A stretch of DNA of 64,000 nt, taken from Gonocerus acuteangulatus. Its lineage: Eukaryota; Arthropoda; Insecta; Hemiptera; Coreidae. Under the pieces are notes generated by a model, which was not told the DNA's origin, searched no databases, and was given only the letters and a program-made list of their open reading frames with translations. This document shows, piece by piece, positions 34,843 through 44,697 of this stretch (positions are counted from its first letter, which is position 1; the number at the start of each line of letters is the position of its first letter). The stretch lies in assembly GCA_946811695.1 (NCBI GenBank), contig OX328125.1, positions 96,670,260-96,734,259 of the forward strand, written 5' to 3'. The position numbers and the translations under genes are program-made.

Positions 34843-37800
34843 CGGCGCATCTACATCTAGGTCATTAGCGCCGACATCCAGGGTGCAGCGAGGAATTTTA
34901 CCAGCGAGCCGTGGGATGATAAAATTCCTGCCGGAGGTTGGGAATCGAACCCACCATCTCCCGCTTATGAATCCAAGGCGCTAGCCATTAGACCACGGGA
35001 GACCTCAAACAAACTTACTATTTACAAAACTATAACTATAATCAGACCTATCTGGACTTACGGACTCGAATTATGGGGAACAGCAAAACACTCAAACATA
35101 CAACGAATACAAGCATTCCAATCCAAAGTCCTTCGTAGAATAGTCAATGTCTCCAACAAAACCCTACACAACGACCTTAATATTCCTTTCGTAAACGACC
35201 TCGCCAAATCCCGCTTCCTGACGTTTCATTCCAAATTGTCATCCCACCCAAATCCTAGAGGTCAATCCCTTTCCACTCAGATCCACCCTAAAGACCTTCC
35301 CAGGAGGCTTAAGAGACTTTGGCCCCGTGACCAGCTACGATGACAGCAGTCAAAACAGCACAGATTGTTTTAATATATTAGGAAGTGCCGATAATGTTTG
35401 GCTCCTTCCATATACTATTCGTTGACATGTATACTTAGACCAGCACAATTAATTATTGTACTTATAATTGTACAGATTTTAAATAAACATGAAAGGAAAA
35501 AAAAAAAAAAAAATTTTTTATGAAGAGTACATTTTACAATGAATATTAGAAACAATTAAATATTTTTAAATATCATAAAAAATAAACTTTACTTCAATGA
35601 AGTGGTCTTCAATGCTAGCCAGCTTTCTTCTAATGAGTTTTCAATAAATGACATTCTTCTGTCTGGTCCTAAACTGCAAAATTCTATCACAGATTTACTC
35701 ACTGTTTTCTGTATCTTTCACTATGTTTTTTTTTTGTGACTTAAGACAAATGTATTGTCATTTAAATTTTTCTCTGCTGCATCATGATTTTAATAACATA
35801 AAAAATATAATGAGATGGTGATAGTTAGCCGTTGAGGTGATGCGAAGTCAAGGGGAGAAACAAACATCACATTGATCAACATTTAACCATGGTCACATAA
35901 ATGCCTTCTTGGACTTCCTCTCCTAGGCATTTTTTAGTGCTTGAAGATCTGACGTTTGTTTTTCCTAGTCGAATCGCAACCATCCCTTGACTTCGCATGA
36001 AAAATATAAGTTTTAATATTTACTGTCCTCAAAATAATTATTTTGGGCATAGTGAACATTAAAACTTTCAGAAATCAGATCAAATATTATAACATATCAA
36101 ATAATTATTAATGTTTTCAAAATTAAATAGTTACTTCTATCAATAAAGTATCGGTACATACTAAAAAAATAATAATATTTATTATTAAAATTCTGATGTT
36201 TTACAATATATTTTCAGAATTAAATTTATTGGATCTCTGTGAGCCAAGGAGTGAATTGTCTGGAATTATTGCTGCTATATTTGTTGAAACGTCGAAGCAG
36301 GTGTTGGATACTCTGGTGAACGAGTTCAAACTCTTCCAGCATTTTCAGGGTCTGAGAAGGTACATCCTACTCGGCCAAGGAGACTTCGTTAATTATTACA
36401 TGGAACTTGTCGAGTAAGTATTGTATTAATTATACAAGATAGCTGAAAACTGAAAATAAATATTTTATAGTACATATGCTTCATATTTTATAGTACATAT
36501 GCTTATGCATTACTCATGATATTCTTAAGCGTTAAACATGATATGCTTATGTATTATGATTATTTACCAGTCACAATAAGCTAGTCATGATACTCCTCTC
36601 CATTAATTTTGTCAAGGTTATACATTAGTCATGGTATGCTTATGCACTAGTCATCCTATTCTAAGCGTTAAACATGATATGCTTATATATTATGATATGA
36701 TTATTTATTAGTCACGATATGTTTTTTTCTAAATAATTGTTCACGTCACAATATAAGAAGCAACAGCAATTTGCACGTTTCATTAGGATGAAGTTGCTTT
36801 ATTAAATAAGTTTTGATCTATGTGTCACTGTTGGTGGTTCCTCCGCTCACATTGAGCATCCGAGTTTAGTTAACAAAGAATAGAGTATGCTTCAATCTGA
36901 GGCAGATGTGGTGAGGCATGCTCGATGCGAGCAGCTGCGAACTGTCGATACTAGGCTTTAAGCATTAAACATGATATGCTTATATATTAATAGTCATTGT
37001 AGGCTTATGTTTTCTATTTCATTCATAGCACAAGTTAAGATCCATTCTCTGTTGGAAATAAAGTTATTTAAATCCAAATATTTTATTGTAATCTTGATTT
37101 ATTTTTTTGTTAAATAAGGATGTTGAAAATATGTTTCTAAATAATATCTCTTCATAGGCCAGAAATGCGAAAACCAGCGAATCAGTTGCAGTTCCATGAG
37201 CTGATGTCTCTGAAGTCGTTGGCAGAGAGAGCTACACTTGCTCACTACGAAGACCCAGAAATACTGAATAGGGTTTCCGTGAAACTCTTGGTTGCTTCTG
37301 GCGGAGATTGGGGCTCTGATGTTTTTGGTCTTCAGTATCTCATGCACGAGCCACTCGATGCTGTGAGTCAATTTTATATTCTTAAATATGAATCACTTTC
37401 CTGTGACTAATTTTTCGGGGGAAAGAGGGGTTTAATTAGAAACAATTTTAGAAAAGAATAAATCATTTTATAGGTGCTAATGACCCTGGCAGTCGGAGCA
37501 CCTATAATTAATAAATGGAAAAATAAATAAATCATTATGACACGCTTTTAGCTTTTAAATATATGTAAAAATTGTAAGTTTATAGATATCATGGTGATCT
37601 GTGTAAGGTTACAAATAATTTTAAGCTAATAGTTAGGGCTTTTTCTTTTTAAGTGAAATTATTTTCTTTCTAATGGGCATGAAATTTGGTTTTCAAATCA
37701 TGAAAATGTCACAAAAAAGTCCTGAAATTGGCTTTTCCAAAAGTTGTAGACACCCTGGTACAGCACTTCCTAAAATACTGTTAAGTGTTTAGGTATAGTA

Positions 37801-40800
37801 TTTAAATAAACACTTAAACTCTTAAACAAAATAGTATTTTATTAAAAAAACAATTATGACTCCTATTATTAAATGCTTTGAAATCAGTGTGTTGAGAGAG
37901 ATGGAATGAGCAGTCTCTTCTGTGAGCTAACGGCATAGTTCCGAGAAGTTAAATAATAATATACATACTTACCAATGTCCAGTCTTGACCTGGTACTACC
38001 ATAAATTTCTGTAATTTTTGGCTTGCATAAATTCTGAGTTAGGATTACAGTTTGGAATGAGTGAGTGCAAAGAAATATTTGTTTAGCTAACTCTTAGAAG
38101 AGCAGAGGTTGATTTTTATATGAACATATGTTTTTATGTTATCTGATAACCGCTACAATACAATAATCTTAAGCACATAGTAATTTTTTTGTGTGTGTGT
38201 TTAACGGTGTATCAACTATTGGGGCCCGGCTATCTACAATCTACAGGTTGCCACCCTTTTTATAATATCAACAATATGTGGTCGGTCACCCATTCAGGTA
38301 CTGTACAAGTCCGACGTTGCTTATCTTCGGTGATCTACGGAAGCCGGTGCATTCAACATGGCTGTGGCCATTGGCACACATAGTAATTGTTTTAATGATC
38401 CTTATTTGGTACTAATGAACCTTAGTTTTCAGTTTACTGTTGAAAAATAAATTTAAAAAAATTACTTTATGTTCTAGGCTCTGAAATTAAGTGATGGAGC
38501 CTACAGCCACATGTTTAATTTTCTTTGGAGGATCAAACGCATGGAACATATTCTCCTCAGCCTAAGAAAAGAACGATGGGCCACAAAAAATTCTCTGAAC
38601 TGGCTTGCAGAAAGGGTGCCAAGTAATTATTTAAACCTTAACTTCATTTTTTTATTATATTAAAATGTTTTTACTACTTAAATTAAGTGCTCATGCCTTT
38701 TTCAACAATTAATATAAATATACCAATACATATCATTGGTGTCCAATATCTCCAAAATGACTCATTTGAACTTGTAGGCTATTTAAAAATAAATATATTG
38801 TCATGAAATTTTAAATTGATAAAATCTGTATTTTAAATTACTCAAAATGGTACAAGGTTCGTATAATATCAGTATAAGGTTTCTGGAAAATAAATAAATG
38901 AACCAGTAGTTTTTGTATTAATATATTTCTAATCCAATCTGACATAAATAATTTTGGCATAAATGTTCGGTTAAACTCACAATTGGTTAAAGCTTTAACT
39001 GCAGGAATAGTAATTATCTTAAAACAATATACAAACAGCTGATTTATATGGCGCTAGATACGTGGGAATCTGTAGAGACGACCGCCAACCACACTCTCCT
39101 TTGTGAAGCCGAGTAAGCAAGTCTCCGGCTCAATATTTAGACTCGAGCTTGACTATAACGAGTGGATATAGAGGCTGGAATCCTTAAATGATTTTTACAT
39201 AAGATTTGTGTCATATTCAAGTTCTATAGTGCCCGTGAGTGCGATTGATAGTTTATTGCTGCAAGTAATAGTCGCTGTTTATTCAAAAAGAAATAATTAT
39301 TGGCCGTCCGACACCGGAAGTAAAACATTTTCAATCATATTGGTGTATGCTGTCTCCAACCTTGTAAGGTAAGATTTACTTTTCTATGCATGAGTATTGA
39401 TTAATTGATGAGTTTTATTGTGCATTTGAATTCATATTAAAGTGTCAGAATGGTTTAATTAAATTTTCATTTACTTTAGAACCTTGAGATAAGAGTCCTC
39501 ATAATTATAATAGCTTTAGCAGCCGTGGCATTTAAGATATCATTAAGTAATATTAATAAAATTTTTGTTAAATATTAACAAATTATTTTAACATTTTGGC
39601 GAGCCAACGTGGAGCTTTATATCAGAAATTATCATAACATTTTCACGTAGCCAATGTGTGGCATAATATTTATTATAACAATATAGAAGGCTTTTAAAAA
39701 ATAAATATATTGGTGTATAATCTAAGAGGTTAGGTCTGCCAGTAAAGATACTGTTTTTGGTGGAGACGGTCACTGGCATCGGTGAGAGTACTGTGGGCAA
39801 GCGTTTTCAACGTATGTATGTCATTATCAAGCCACTTTTAGTTTAGTACTGAATTTAGTTTGTAATGTCAGAGTATTTATTTAATGATAAAGTAAGTTTC
39901 TTCCAGGTAATTTGTTTGTTTGTATGTTACCTGGACGACCCTTCACCCTAATATAAATACCCTGACATTACAAACCAAATTCATTACTAACACAACAGTG
40001 TATTGATAATATGTACTTTCGTTGAAAGCGCTCGCCCACAGTACTCTCACTATATTTACTGGCGGACCTAACCCTTTAGATCAATTGCCTTTGTGCCTTT
40101 ATTCATTATTTAAATTTTTTTCAGATATCAATTCGGTCCTGGTTGTAGCTGACAGGCTTTCTCATGAGCTCCTTCACTTTGCACGAGAATTTCACTATTA
40201 CATACTCTTTGAAGTTGTTGAATGCTTATGGGAAAAATTCTCTCATTCCTTCACTAAGGCAAAATCATTTGATGATGTGATAAAAGCCCATGATGATTTC
40301 ATTAATGAAATGCAAGCCAAAACATTTCAAGATGAAGATTCTCGTGTAAGTCTAAATTGTACATATTTCATTTTTTCTTTTCTTTCAATCAGGTTTCCAT
40401 TAAAACGAAAAGGCATCGAAGAATAGTCGCCAAGTGTCCAAGCGTTTTGTCCAATGGGCCTTAGGAGCTCAGAAATAAAATAAAATAGGTAGAAAATGTT
40501 TTATTTTGTATCTTGAGTTTGGAAAATGATATCGGCATGATTCTTTCACCAATTCATTTGTTTTAGAGAGTAGATTAAAGGAAAAATAAAATTGTTAATC
40601 AATAATTTATATTTCGTCAAGTAAATTAAAAAATATGTTTACGTGTTCAAGTAAACTATCATTATAAATTTTTCATGCCACAAATAATAGCAGATTTAAA
40701 ATCAGCACCCCAAGAAACCATAATGTGGTAAATATCATCGAAAACAAAAAACAATAATTTTTGCATGAAACGTTGTTTTCAAAACATGTAGAAACACCCT

Positions 40801-41976
40801 GATTGGAGGAAAATGTGTAACTTTGGTGCCTTTATTGACCTTCCAAATTTGTTTTGAATCAGTCAAATGTTCTATGAAATCTTCCCAAAATTTGAATATT
40901 TTTTTTTTTATGTTCTAAAAACAGCCCAAGTAATTCATGTTCTTCTTAGAAAATCATTTGAAACTTCAAACTGTGGTCCAAATGTCTCATCCGCTTCCTG
41001 CATGCATGGGAAAACGTTCGGTAGGAGGGTCCCTGCTGCATTGTGCAGTATAGCTGTGGGTAACTTCATTGAAGTCCCCCAGGAAAGGCTCAGTGGTTTT
41101 TTCTGGGCCAGATCAATGACCCCACCACCGTATACTCCCCTTGTTAGATGAACCATAATTGGGATGGATTTTGTGTGCCAAAATACATATAAAAATAGTG
41201 GTATGGTTAGTGATTTCACTTTGTATGTTTGTATTTTATTTACTCTTCAAAAATAATTTATTTCCCCCGTTATTCTTTTTCTGAACAAGTTTCCTTGATA
41301 TATATATATATATATTTTTTTTAATACAATACAATTTGTTTTTATTTTTTTTAGACTTTTATAAATGAATTGAGGCTCATCTGGGATTTAGTGTTCGAAC
41401 TTGAAAGCCAGGAAATAATATTTTTCAGCCATGTTGCGAAGGAATACAATTCTCGTGTTGAACGCGAGGCACATATAGCCGAGCATGGGACATGTGAAGA
41501 GATAGAATCTCAAGCTTACGAAGCAGACCAAATGTTCAAAGCATTCCTCTCTAGGATAAGGGCTCAGTATAACATCATCAATACCAACTATCAGGTGAAG
41601 TAATTTTTTTAAATGAAGTTATTAATTCCCAGGTAGTTGGTAACAGCTTATTCAGTCTTCATTTATTTTATATTTTATATTATATTTTTGTTGATGAAAC
41701 ATTTCGGCTATAAGCCTTTTTCAATCTAATTATCTGTATGATTTTGCATTATTTCTTTTTATAAATTATAATCTTCAGATTATGTGCTTGTAAATTTGAT
41801 GTTTACAACCTCATAAGCGGGTTTCCTCCGTATGAAGGGAGATTGGAAACGTGCTAATATAAGAAACTCCATTTACTGCGAAGTATACATAAAAATTCTA
41901 AGCAATTTTTTGCTGTTTCTTAAAAGTAATCACCTGTTTATGACATTCACTTATAAACTCGTTCACGAATCAGAGC

Positions 41977-42037
<61 letters not shown>

Positions 42038-42292
42038 CAACTCAAATATGTTCATTTGTCATTGAAGCTGTATGAGTTTTATTTTCCATAAACAGCTCTG
42101 CTAAACGGATCCATTTTTTTCTGTCTTCTTTAGGATGTCCTCAAGAGATTTTTGCTCGCACTTTCATCTACAATGAAGCACGAACTAAGACTTCTGAGCA
42201 GTCGAATTGACTACAACGAATACTACAAACGCCTTGATGCCCGATTGACTGAATCGATGAGATACAGCACATACAGAGATCTCGTCAACTAG
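18623..42292 (+). CDS. TUBGCP3: Gamma-tubulin complex component 3 (GCP3 / Spc98 / Grip91)
   Basis: GCP3 pairs with GCP2 and gamma-tubulin in the gamma-tubulin small complex that nucleates microtubules at centrosomes. Sixteen exons join with matching phases into 894 codons plus stop (human GCP3 is about 907): 18623-18701, 18828-19024, 19115-19270, 21543-21675, 24210-24338, 24459-24577, 26285-26464, 27407-27652, 29261-29397, 30179-30321, 36218-36413, 37158-37362, 38478-38622, 40125-40345, 41355-41594, 42134-42292. All introns are GT...AG. The GRIP1 region starts near residue 233 (INELLYCFQGIEGN) and includes MVVNWMVEGELFDPMGEFF and SGKAIHFLNVIC. GRIP2 starts near residue 530 (ETSKQVLDTLVNEF, LRRYILLGQGDFV) and includes FNFLWRIKRMEHIL, YYILFEVVECLWEKF and the C-terminal LSSRIDYNEYYKRLD. 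No broken frame is seen. Introns are large and full of repeats, especially intron 10 (5.9 kb). Confidence 0.97.
19640..19760 (+). mobile_element. tRNA-derived SINE, family 3, fragment
   Basis: The sequence AAAGTTAGCTCAGAGGTATT, followed by CTGGAGGACCTGAATT, resembles the head of the element at 49470-49806. The B-box region is decayed. It lies in GCP3 intron 3. Confidence 0.5.
20142..20212 (+). mobile_element. 71-bp 5'-truncated LINE 3' end with 13-bp TSD
   Basis: The segment contains CCAGCACAATTAATTATTG and ACAGATTTTAAATAAACATGA. It is identical in these parts to the 3' end of the Jockey-like LINE at 35441-35495. It ends in an A-tract and is flanked by a perfect repeat AATATTATTCCTT at 20129-20141 and 20213-20225. 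It lies in GCP3 intron 3. Confidence 0.93.
20226..21542. other. Rest of GCP3 intron 3
   Basis: Mostly AT-rich. A weak tRNA-like stretch lies near 21390-21460 (CAGGGTTCAAATCCCAG resembles a B box) and is probably a decayed SINE. The 104-codon ORF at 20718-21032 has no recognisable domain and an equally long frame on the other strand, so it is not called as a gene. Confidence 0.5.
21950..22133 (-). mobile_element. tRNA-derived SINE, family 2
   Basis: On the minus strand it reads GGCCTCCCCGTGTTCTAGTG, then GGAGATGGAGGTTCGAGTCC (B box), then a body ending near GTCGGCACTAAGGGCCCAAA. The same layout occurs at 34779-35006. It lies in GCP3 intron 4. Confidence 0.85.
22975..23190 (+). repeat. Dispersed repeat B, internal fragment
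   Basis: The words TGAATGCAATT, AACCAATTAAGAAGTG, AAAAGAACAGAACTAACACATT and GTTTTAAGCAAGTATTTCT follow the order of repeat B at 30835-30945. It lies in GCP3 intron 4. Confidence 0.6.
23601..23640. repeat. Perfect 40-bp CpG-rich palindrome
   Basis: The first half is GTACATGGCCATCGCGCAGG and the second half is its exact reverse complement, with no spacer. It lies in the AT-rich GCP3 intron 4, followed 9 bp later by a second palindrome. Confidence 0.97.
23650..23689. repeat. Second palindrome, 19-bp arms with 2-bp spacer
   Basis: The left arm 23650-23668 (TGTCCACTTGCATTCGCGC) and the right arm 23671-23689 are exact reverse complements separated by CT. The flanks at 23380-23450 and 23530-23590 look like an older duplication with shared words (TACTGTATAACAT, CAGTCTT, TACAT). 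Confidence 0.97.
25055..25152. repeat. 14-bp inverted repeat around the Helitron end
   Basis: ACTAGCTGACCCGG at 25055-25068 is exactly complemented by CCGGGTCAGCTAGT at 25139-25152. Two Helitron-type 3' ends therefore face away from each other. Confidence 0.85.
25056..25760 (-). mobile_element. Internally deleted Helitron
   Basis: On the minus strand two protein pieces occur in order. The first is an N-terminal Helitron-type leader (25559-25756: MPPIRRWTNLGRRTGNA, basic and Arg/Glu-rich). The second is the last 66 residues of a Pif1-like Helitron helicase (25342-25542: NKSQGQSLSVCGINLEIPCF, HGQLYVACSRVGKPSALF). All of the Rep nuclease and most of the helicase are missing. The likely 3' terminus reads GGCGGTACAAAGTTCGCC (hairpin-forming), then GGGTCAGCTAG, followed by T at 25055-25085. 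This agrees with a Helitron 3' hairpin and CTAG end. The 5' TC end was not fixed. Confidence 0.75.
26960..27250 (+). repeat. 31-bp minisatellite in GCP3 intron 7
   Basis: About nine to ten units are built on TCTTTTCAAAGAATCGTTCT followed by CCAAGGGCTCA. The central units are almost identical and the outer ones are diverged. The array is preceded by GAATCGATTTCAAAAGATCGATC. Confidence 0.95.
28114..28333 (+). mobile_element. tRNA-derived SINE, family 1
   Basis: It starts GGAGGCCCGGTGGCTGTGAG, has a B box GGTTCAATTCC, and ends with the family tail GGACGTTAAAATTTAAATAA. GTCCTAAAATAGGACGGGTTAT inside makes a short palindrome not seen in the other copies. It lies in GCP3 intron 8. Confidence 0.92.
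28952..29134 (+). mobile_element. tRNA-derived SINE, family 1, internally shortened
   Basis: The head GGAGGCCTGGTGGC joins almost directly to TCATGGGTTCGATTCCCACT. About 35 bp of the tRNA-like part is therefore missing, while body and tail are kept. It lies in GCP3 intron 8, 0.6 kb from the previous copy and in the same orientation. Confidence 0.88.
30557..31673 (+). repeat. Dispersed repeat B, copy 2 (~1.1 kb)
   Basis: Full-length match in order to 5634-6581, including GGAACTGCATCATCTTAG at the left, the internal (TA)n tract (31447-31505) and the GGAGGGAGGAACCGCGCTAAAA end. It lies in GCP3 intron 10. The ORFs on both strands here come from the TA tract. Confidence 0.78.
32245..32513. mobile_element. 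MITE with perfect 29-bp terminal inverted repeats
   Basis: 32245-32273 (starts AGGCTAAAGACACACACAGC) and 32485-32513 are exact reverse complements. The total length is 269 bp with no coding capacity. The target duplication is not obvious. It lies in GCP3 intron 10. Confidence 0.9.
32602..32812 (-). mobile_element. tRNA-derived SINE, family 1
   Basis: It has the usual head (on the minus strand GGAGGCCCGGTGGCTGTGAG), a mutated B box and the standard tail. It is flanked by CTATTTATTA at 32592-32601 and 32813-32822. It lies directly left of the LINE in GCP3 intron 10. Confidence 0.9.
32870..35343 (+). pseudogene. LINE ORF2: endonuclease end plus reverse transcriptase, broken
   Basis: The frame opens at the end of the AP-endonuclease (WGSHLTNSRGR; DPSRTPDLVDFFISS; SSDHSAILL). 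It continues through the linker into the reverse transcriptase: STYRPISLLPIMSKIFEKL, HQFGFRSRHSTIQQCF, the catalytic AFLDVAKAFDRVW, SGVPQGSILGPVLYLLY and YADDTAIF. A frameshift near 34480-34500 moves the thumb region (VEKWCNLWKIKVNPEKC, RYLGLLLDSRLTW) into another frame. After the inserted SINE the C-terminal part follows (YGLELWGTAKHSNIQRIQ ... RRLKRLWPRDQLR, stop near 35343). The copy cannot make an active protein, although the catalytic motifs are still readable. The clade call (Jockey-like) rests on motif style. Confidence 0.9.
34779..35006 (-). mobile_element. tRNA-derived SINE, family 2, nested in the LINE
   Basis: A run of about 61 T (34779-34839) is the minus-strand poly-A tail. The tRNA-like head on the right reads, on the minus strand, GGTCTCCCGTGGTCTAATGG and GGTGGGTTCGATTCCC. 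A perfect 13-bp target repeat AAACAAACTTACT lies at 34766-34778 and 35007-35019. The long pure tail and exact TSD indicate a recent insertion. Confidence 0.96.
35840..35998. mobile_element. Small fold-back MITE, ~160 bp
   Basis: ATGCGAAGTCAAGGG at 35840-35854 is exactly complemented at 35984-35998. Further pairing (AAACAAAC with GTTTGTTT) continues inward. It lies in GCP3 intron 10. Confidence 0.75.
36455..37015. repeat. Degenerate tandem repeats in GCP3 intron 11
   Basis: The words CATGATATGCTTATG or variants, TTAGTCA and ATATTTTATAGTACATATGC recur many times between 36455 and 36730 and again near 36965-37015. This is an old, scrambled minisatellite. Confidence 0.65.
38190..38375 (-). mobile_element. 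5S rRNA-derived SINE
   Basis: On the minus strand, 38278-38375 reads like a diverged 5S rRNA. It starts GCCAATGGCCACAGCCATGT and continues with a segment equivalent to GATCACCGAAGATAAGCAAC, the 5S internal promoter region. The rest (to about 38190) is a non-5S body whose words (GCCACCC, TTTTATAATATCAACA) recur near 45240-45310. It lies in GCP3 intron 12. A functional 5S gene is unlikely because the 3' half of the 5S sequence is diverged. Confidence 0.8.
39716..40086. mobile_element. Long fold-back element next to GCP3 exon 14
   Basis: The outer arms (CTAAGAGGTTAGGTCTGCCA, GAGAGTACTGTGGGCAAGCG around 39720-39812) pair with 40018-40086. The inner arms (TTAGTTTGTAATGTCAGAGTA near 39858) pair with 39955-39990. 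A short inner hairpin (CCAGGTAA with TTACCTGG) sits at the tip. The whole region can fold into a hairpin of roughly 130 bp. It ends only 38 bp before the acceptor of exon 14. Confidence 0.8.
41800..41870 (+). repeat. Right-end fragment of repeat B
   Basis: AACCTCATAAGCGGGTTTCC, followed by GGAAACGTGCTAATA, matches the right end of repeat B (AACCNTATAAGCGGGGTTCC ... CGCTAAAA). It lies in GCP3 intron 15. Confidence 0.55.
41982..42034. repeat. Poly-T tract (~53 bp)
   Basis: A pure T run about 100 bp before the last GCP3 exon. No SINE or LINE body adjoins it on either side. Confidence 0.9.
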
Positions 42293-43121
42293 TATAATAA
42301 TCTCTCACTCTCTGAGTATTTTTTTCGTTTATATTTCACACATTTAGTGAGATATATAATTTCAATTTGTATAACTATTTTTATCAACCCAGTTCCTGAA
42401 CCGTCCTCCAACATTTTCTCCTTCTCCATGAATCCCCTTGTTTTGGAAAGACTGTGTTTTTTAAGCTCTTATTTATTTTTATATGTTAACTATATTACTA
42501 TTTATTAAAACTGTATGTGTCCCTTTTTGTTCCTGCACTATTTTTTTTTTTTTTAAATAGATATTTTTTGAATTTGTATATATACTATTGTAGATGTTTA
42601 ACGTATTATTTATTGTGATTATACAGTTAGTTACCTATTGTAAATTGTTATATATATACTAATCGTTAAGTAATAAATTAGAATTTTAAACTTTTTTCTA
42701 TGTGAAATCTGACATCAAATTTCATAATTGTTATAGTTGTAGAACATGTTTAGGATATTGTTGTTTCCACTCATTATGACTTCCAATATGTTTTCTATCT
42801 CTAAAATTTGTTGTTAGCTTTAAGTTAACCTGTAAGGGAGCAGATTATTGTTAACTATCATAAATATTTATGTAAACTTCAAAAATAACATACGCTTATT
42901 AAAATTAATTTACCTAGTTTAAAATAAGTTTTCCTATGTTTAATTTTTATTTGTATTAAAATGTTAATTGTCGTGATGTAGTAGGTATAAAATCGATGGG
43001 TTTCAAACTGAATGTCGTAAGTTTTTAGGCTCTGATCGATGTTATTTCTTAATTCACAAAAGCACCTCTTAAAACACATTCATGAATTTAATAGACTCAG
43101 AAATACATTTTCATTCCTTCT
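42293..43121 (+). other. GCP3 3' UTR and downstream AT-rich sequence
   Basis: After the GCP3 stop the sequence is AT-rich. Likely poly-A signals include AATAAA near 42671 (TAAGTAATAAATTAG). The end of the transcript cannot be fixed from sequence alone. No other gene is seen. Confidence 0.5.
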
Positions 43122-43125
43122 TTAA

Positions 43126-43794
43126 CCCTTGGCCAAAGCGCCAATATATTGGTGTTGAGCGGCTTTGGTCCAGAAGACGTAGCACCAATATATTAGCGCG
43201 TTAGCATTTCAGGTCTAGCGTATTAGTGAACTGATGTTTGTGAGACTTCTCAGAAGAAGATACTTTGAAGGCTGGTCCTTCCTCACCTCTGGGAAGTGTT
43301 ATTGAAGAGTATTCTAGGATTTTGAGGGAAACAGTGGGCCTTTTCCGAAGCTTAAAGAATGTAATTTACCTTGGAAGCATTGCAGTTTCCAGGGAAATGC
43401 ATTTTCTTTCAGTAGTAAAAAGGTGTTACGAGTAAAGGTTTTTGCACTAATTAAAGAAAATATACATTAATAATAATTGACCACAAAAATCTAAAAAAAA
43501 AAAAAAATTATTTTATGTAATTAATAATTTTAGTTTAAATTATATGGAATTAACTTTTTCCTATTGCTAATGTAATAATTATAATTTCTAATGAAAAAAA
43601 AAATAACTTGGGAATTTGTAAATTAAAAACAATAGAGGGAAACTAAATGAGTTAGGAATAGCGTAATAGAACGGAATGTAGAGCGAGAATCGGAGCATTT
43701 AGGGGCTAATATAGCCGTCTGAGGAGAGAGATGGAGTGAAGGCTGGGCCGTCTGACGGAGTGAAAAGTGTGTACGTAGTCCAGCCCAGAAAGGG
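43126..43794. mobile_element. TTAA-flanked non-autonomous element E (669 bp)
   Basis: TTAA occurs at 43122-43125 and 43795-43798. Between them the ends read CCCTTGGCC and GGCCCAGAAAGGG or similar, giving short terminal inverted repeats (CCCTT/AAGGG), as in piggyBac-type elements. The internal words AGCGCCAATATATTGGTGTT and GCATTTCAGGTC recur around the mariner at 7.3-8.7 kb in reverse. There is no transposase. Confidence 0.75.
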
Positions 43795-44512
43795 TTAAGT
43801 AATATAATTTTTGGTTTGATTTTTTATCCACAGATAAAGTTATTATTTATACTAATCAATTGTCTCTAAAATCACTTAGTAGTTAGTTATTATTTTAACT
43901 TCTGGTTAAGTATAAGGCATCTAAAAGTCAGTTCCATTTTGATGTGTCCATCTTTGCACCTTACCATGCTTTGCCTACCCAGCCCATTTCCTTTACCGTT
44001 TTTGATGACCCCATCAATTTTTTTCAGTGTGTTCTATCATTTACATTTATTTTTCCTTATTTCAAGGTGAATAGGAGACTGCTCTGTCATTTTCCAGAGC
44101 GGTTCATTCGAGAATTTTTCTGGCCATCTGATTTCTAGGATTTGCAATTATCAGATAACCCTTATGAAATGGCAACTCGCAAGACCTTAGATGCCCGTGG
44201 AGCGAAGCACGTTTTACTCTCCGGGTTCCACAGGGTGGCATTAAAATAGCTGAGACTTCACTGCCCATCTCTTCTCATTTCTCCTAATAGGCTCTCGTTA
44301 TTTCTTTCTTTATTATGTTTCCCTTACAATTTTCTTATTCTGGGCCTTTTTTTTAAGTGACATTTTTGTTGTTGTCATTAGTATTGAAAACGTGTTCTCT
44401 TGCAGAATTATTTTATATAATCAATTTCAATTTGATAAATCATCCTATCACCTTCTTAATAGTTAATAAATATTTTTTGAATTTTTCAATTAATCAATTT
44501 TTTTAATGTTTA

Positions 44513-44697
44513 TATATTTATTTAAATTTTAACGTCCACATATGCATAATACATATTTTTGGATGGGTTATCTACACCCTTTTCTATCCAGAATAAGGCT
44601 GATGACTTTTCATTATTCGAAAGATAAGTCCCCACCCCTAGAGGAAATTGAACGCCCAGAGTACTCACGTCTTAACACTCACAGCCTCTAGACCTCC
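44513..44697 (-). mobile_element. tRNA-derived SINE, family 1, old copy
   Basis: Tail (TTTAAATTTTAACGTCCA on the plus strand), body and a decayed tRNA-like head are recognisable, with deletions in the B-box area. Confidence 0.75.

Larger units (their letters stand above)
32857..35513 (+). mobile_element. Jockey-like non-LTR retrotransposon, 5'-truncated
   Basis: The element begins inside the endonuclease domain and ends in an A-tract after ACAGATTTTAAATAAACATGA. The target repeat TTATGAAGA occurs at 32848-32856 and 35518-35526. Its 3' half is interrupted by a family-2 SINE (34779-35006). Its pyrimidine-rich, less AT-rich sequence stands out from the surrounding intron. It lies in GCP3 intron 10, same strand as the gene. 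Confidence 0.92.

Noticed and set aside
38278..38375. Functional 5S rRNA gene
   Set aside because: The 3' half diverges from 5S and it is joined to a repeated body, so it is better explained as a SINE head.
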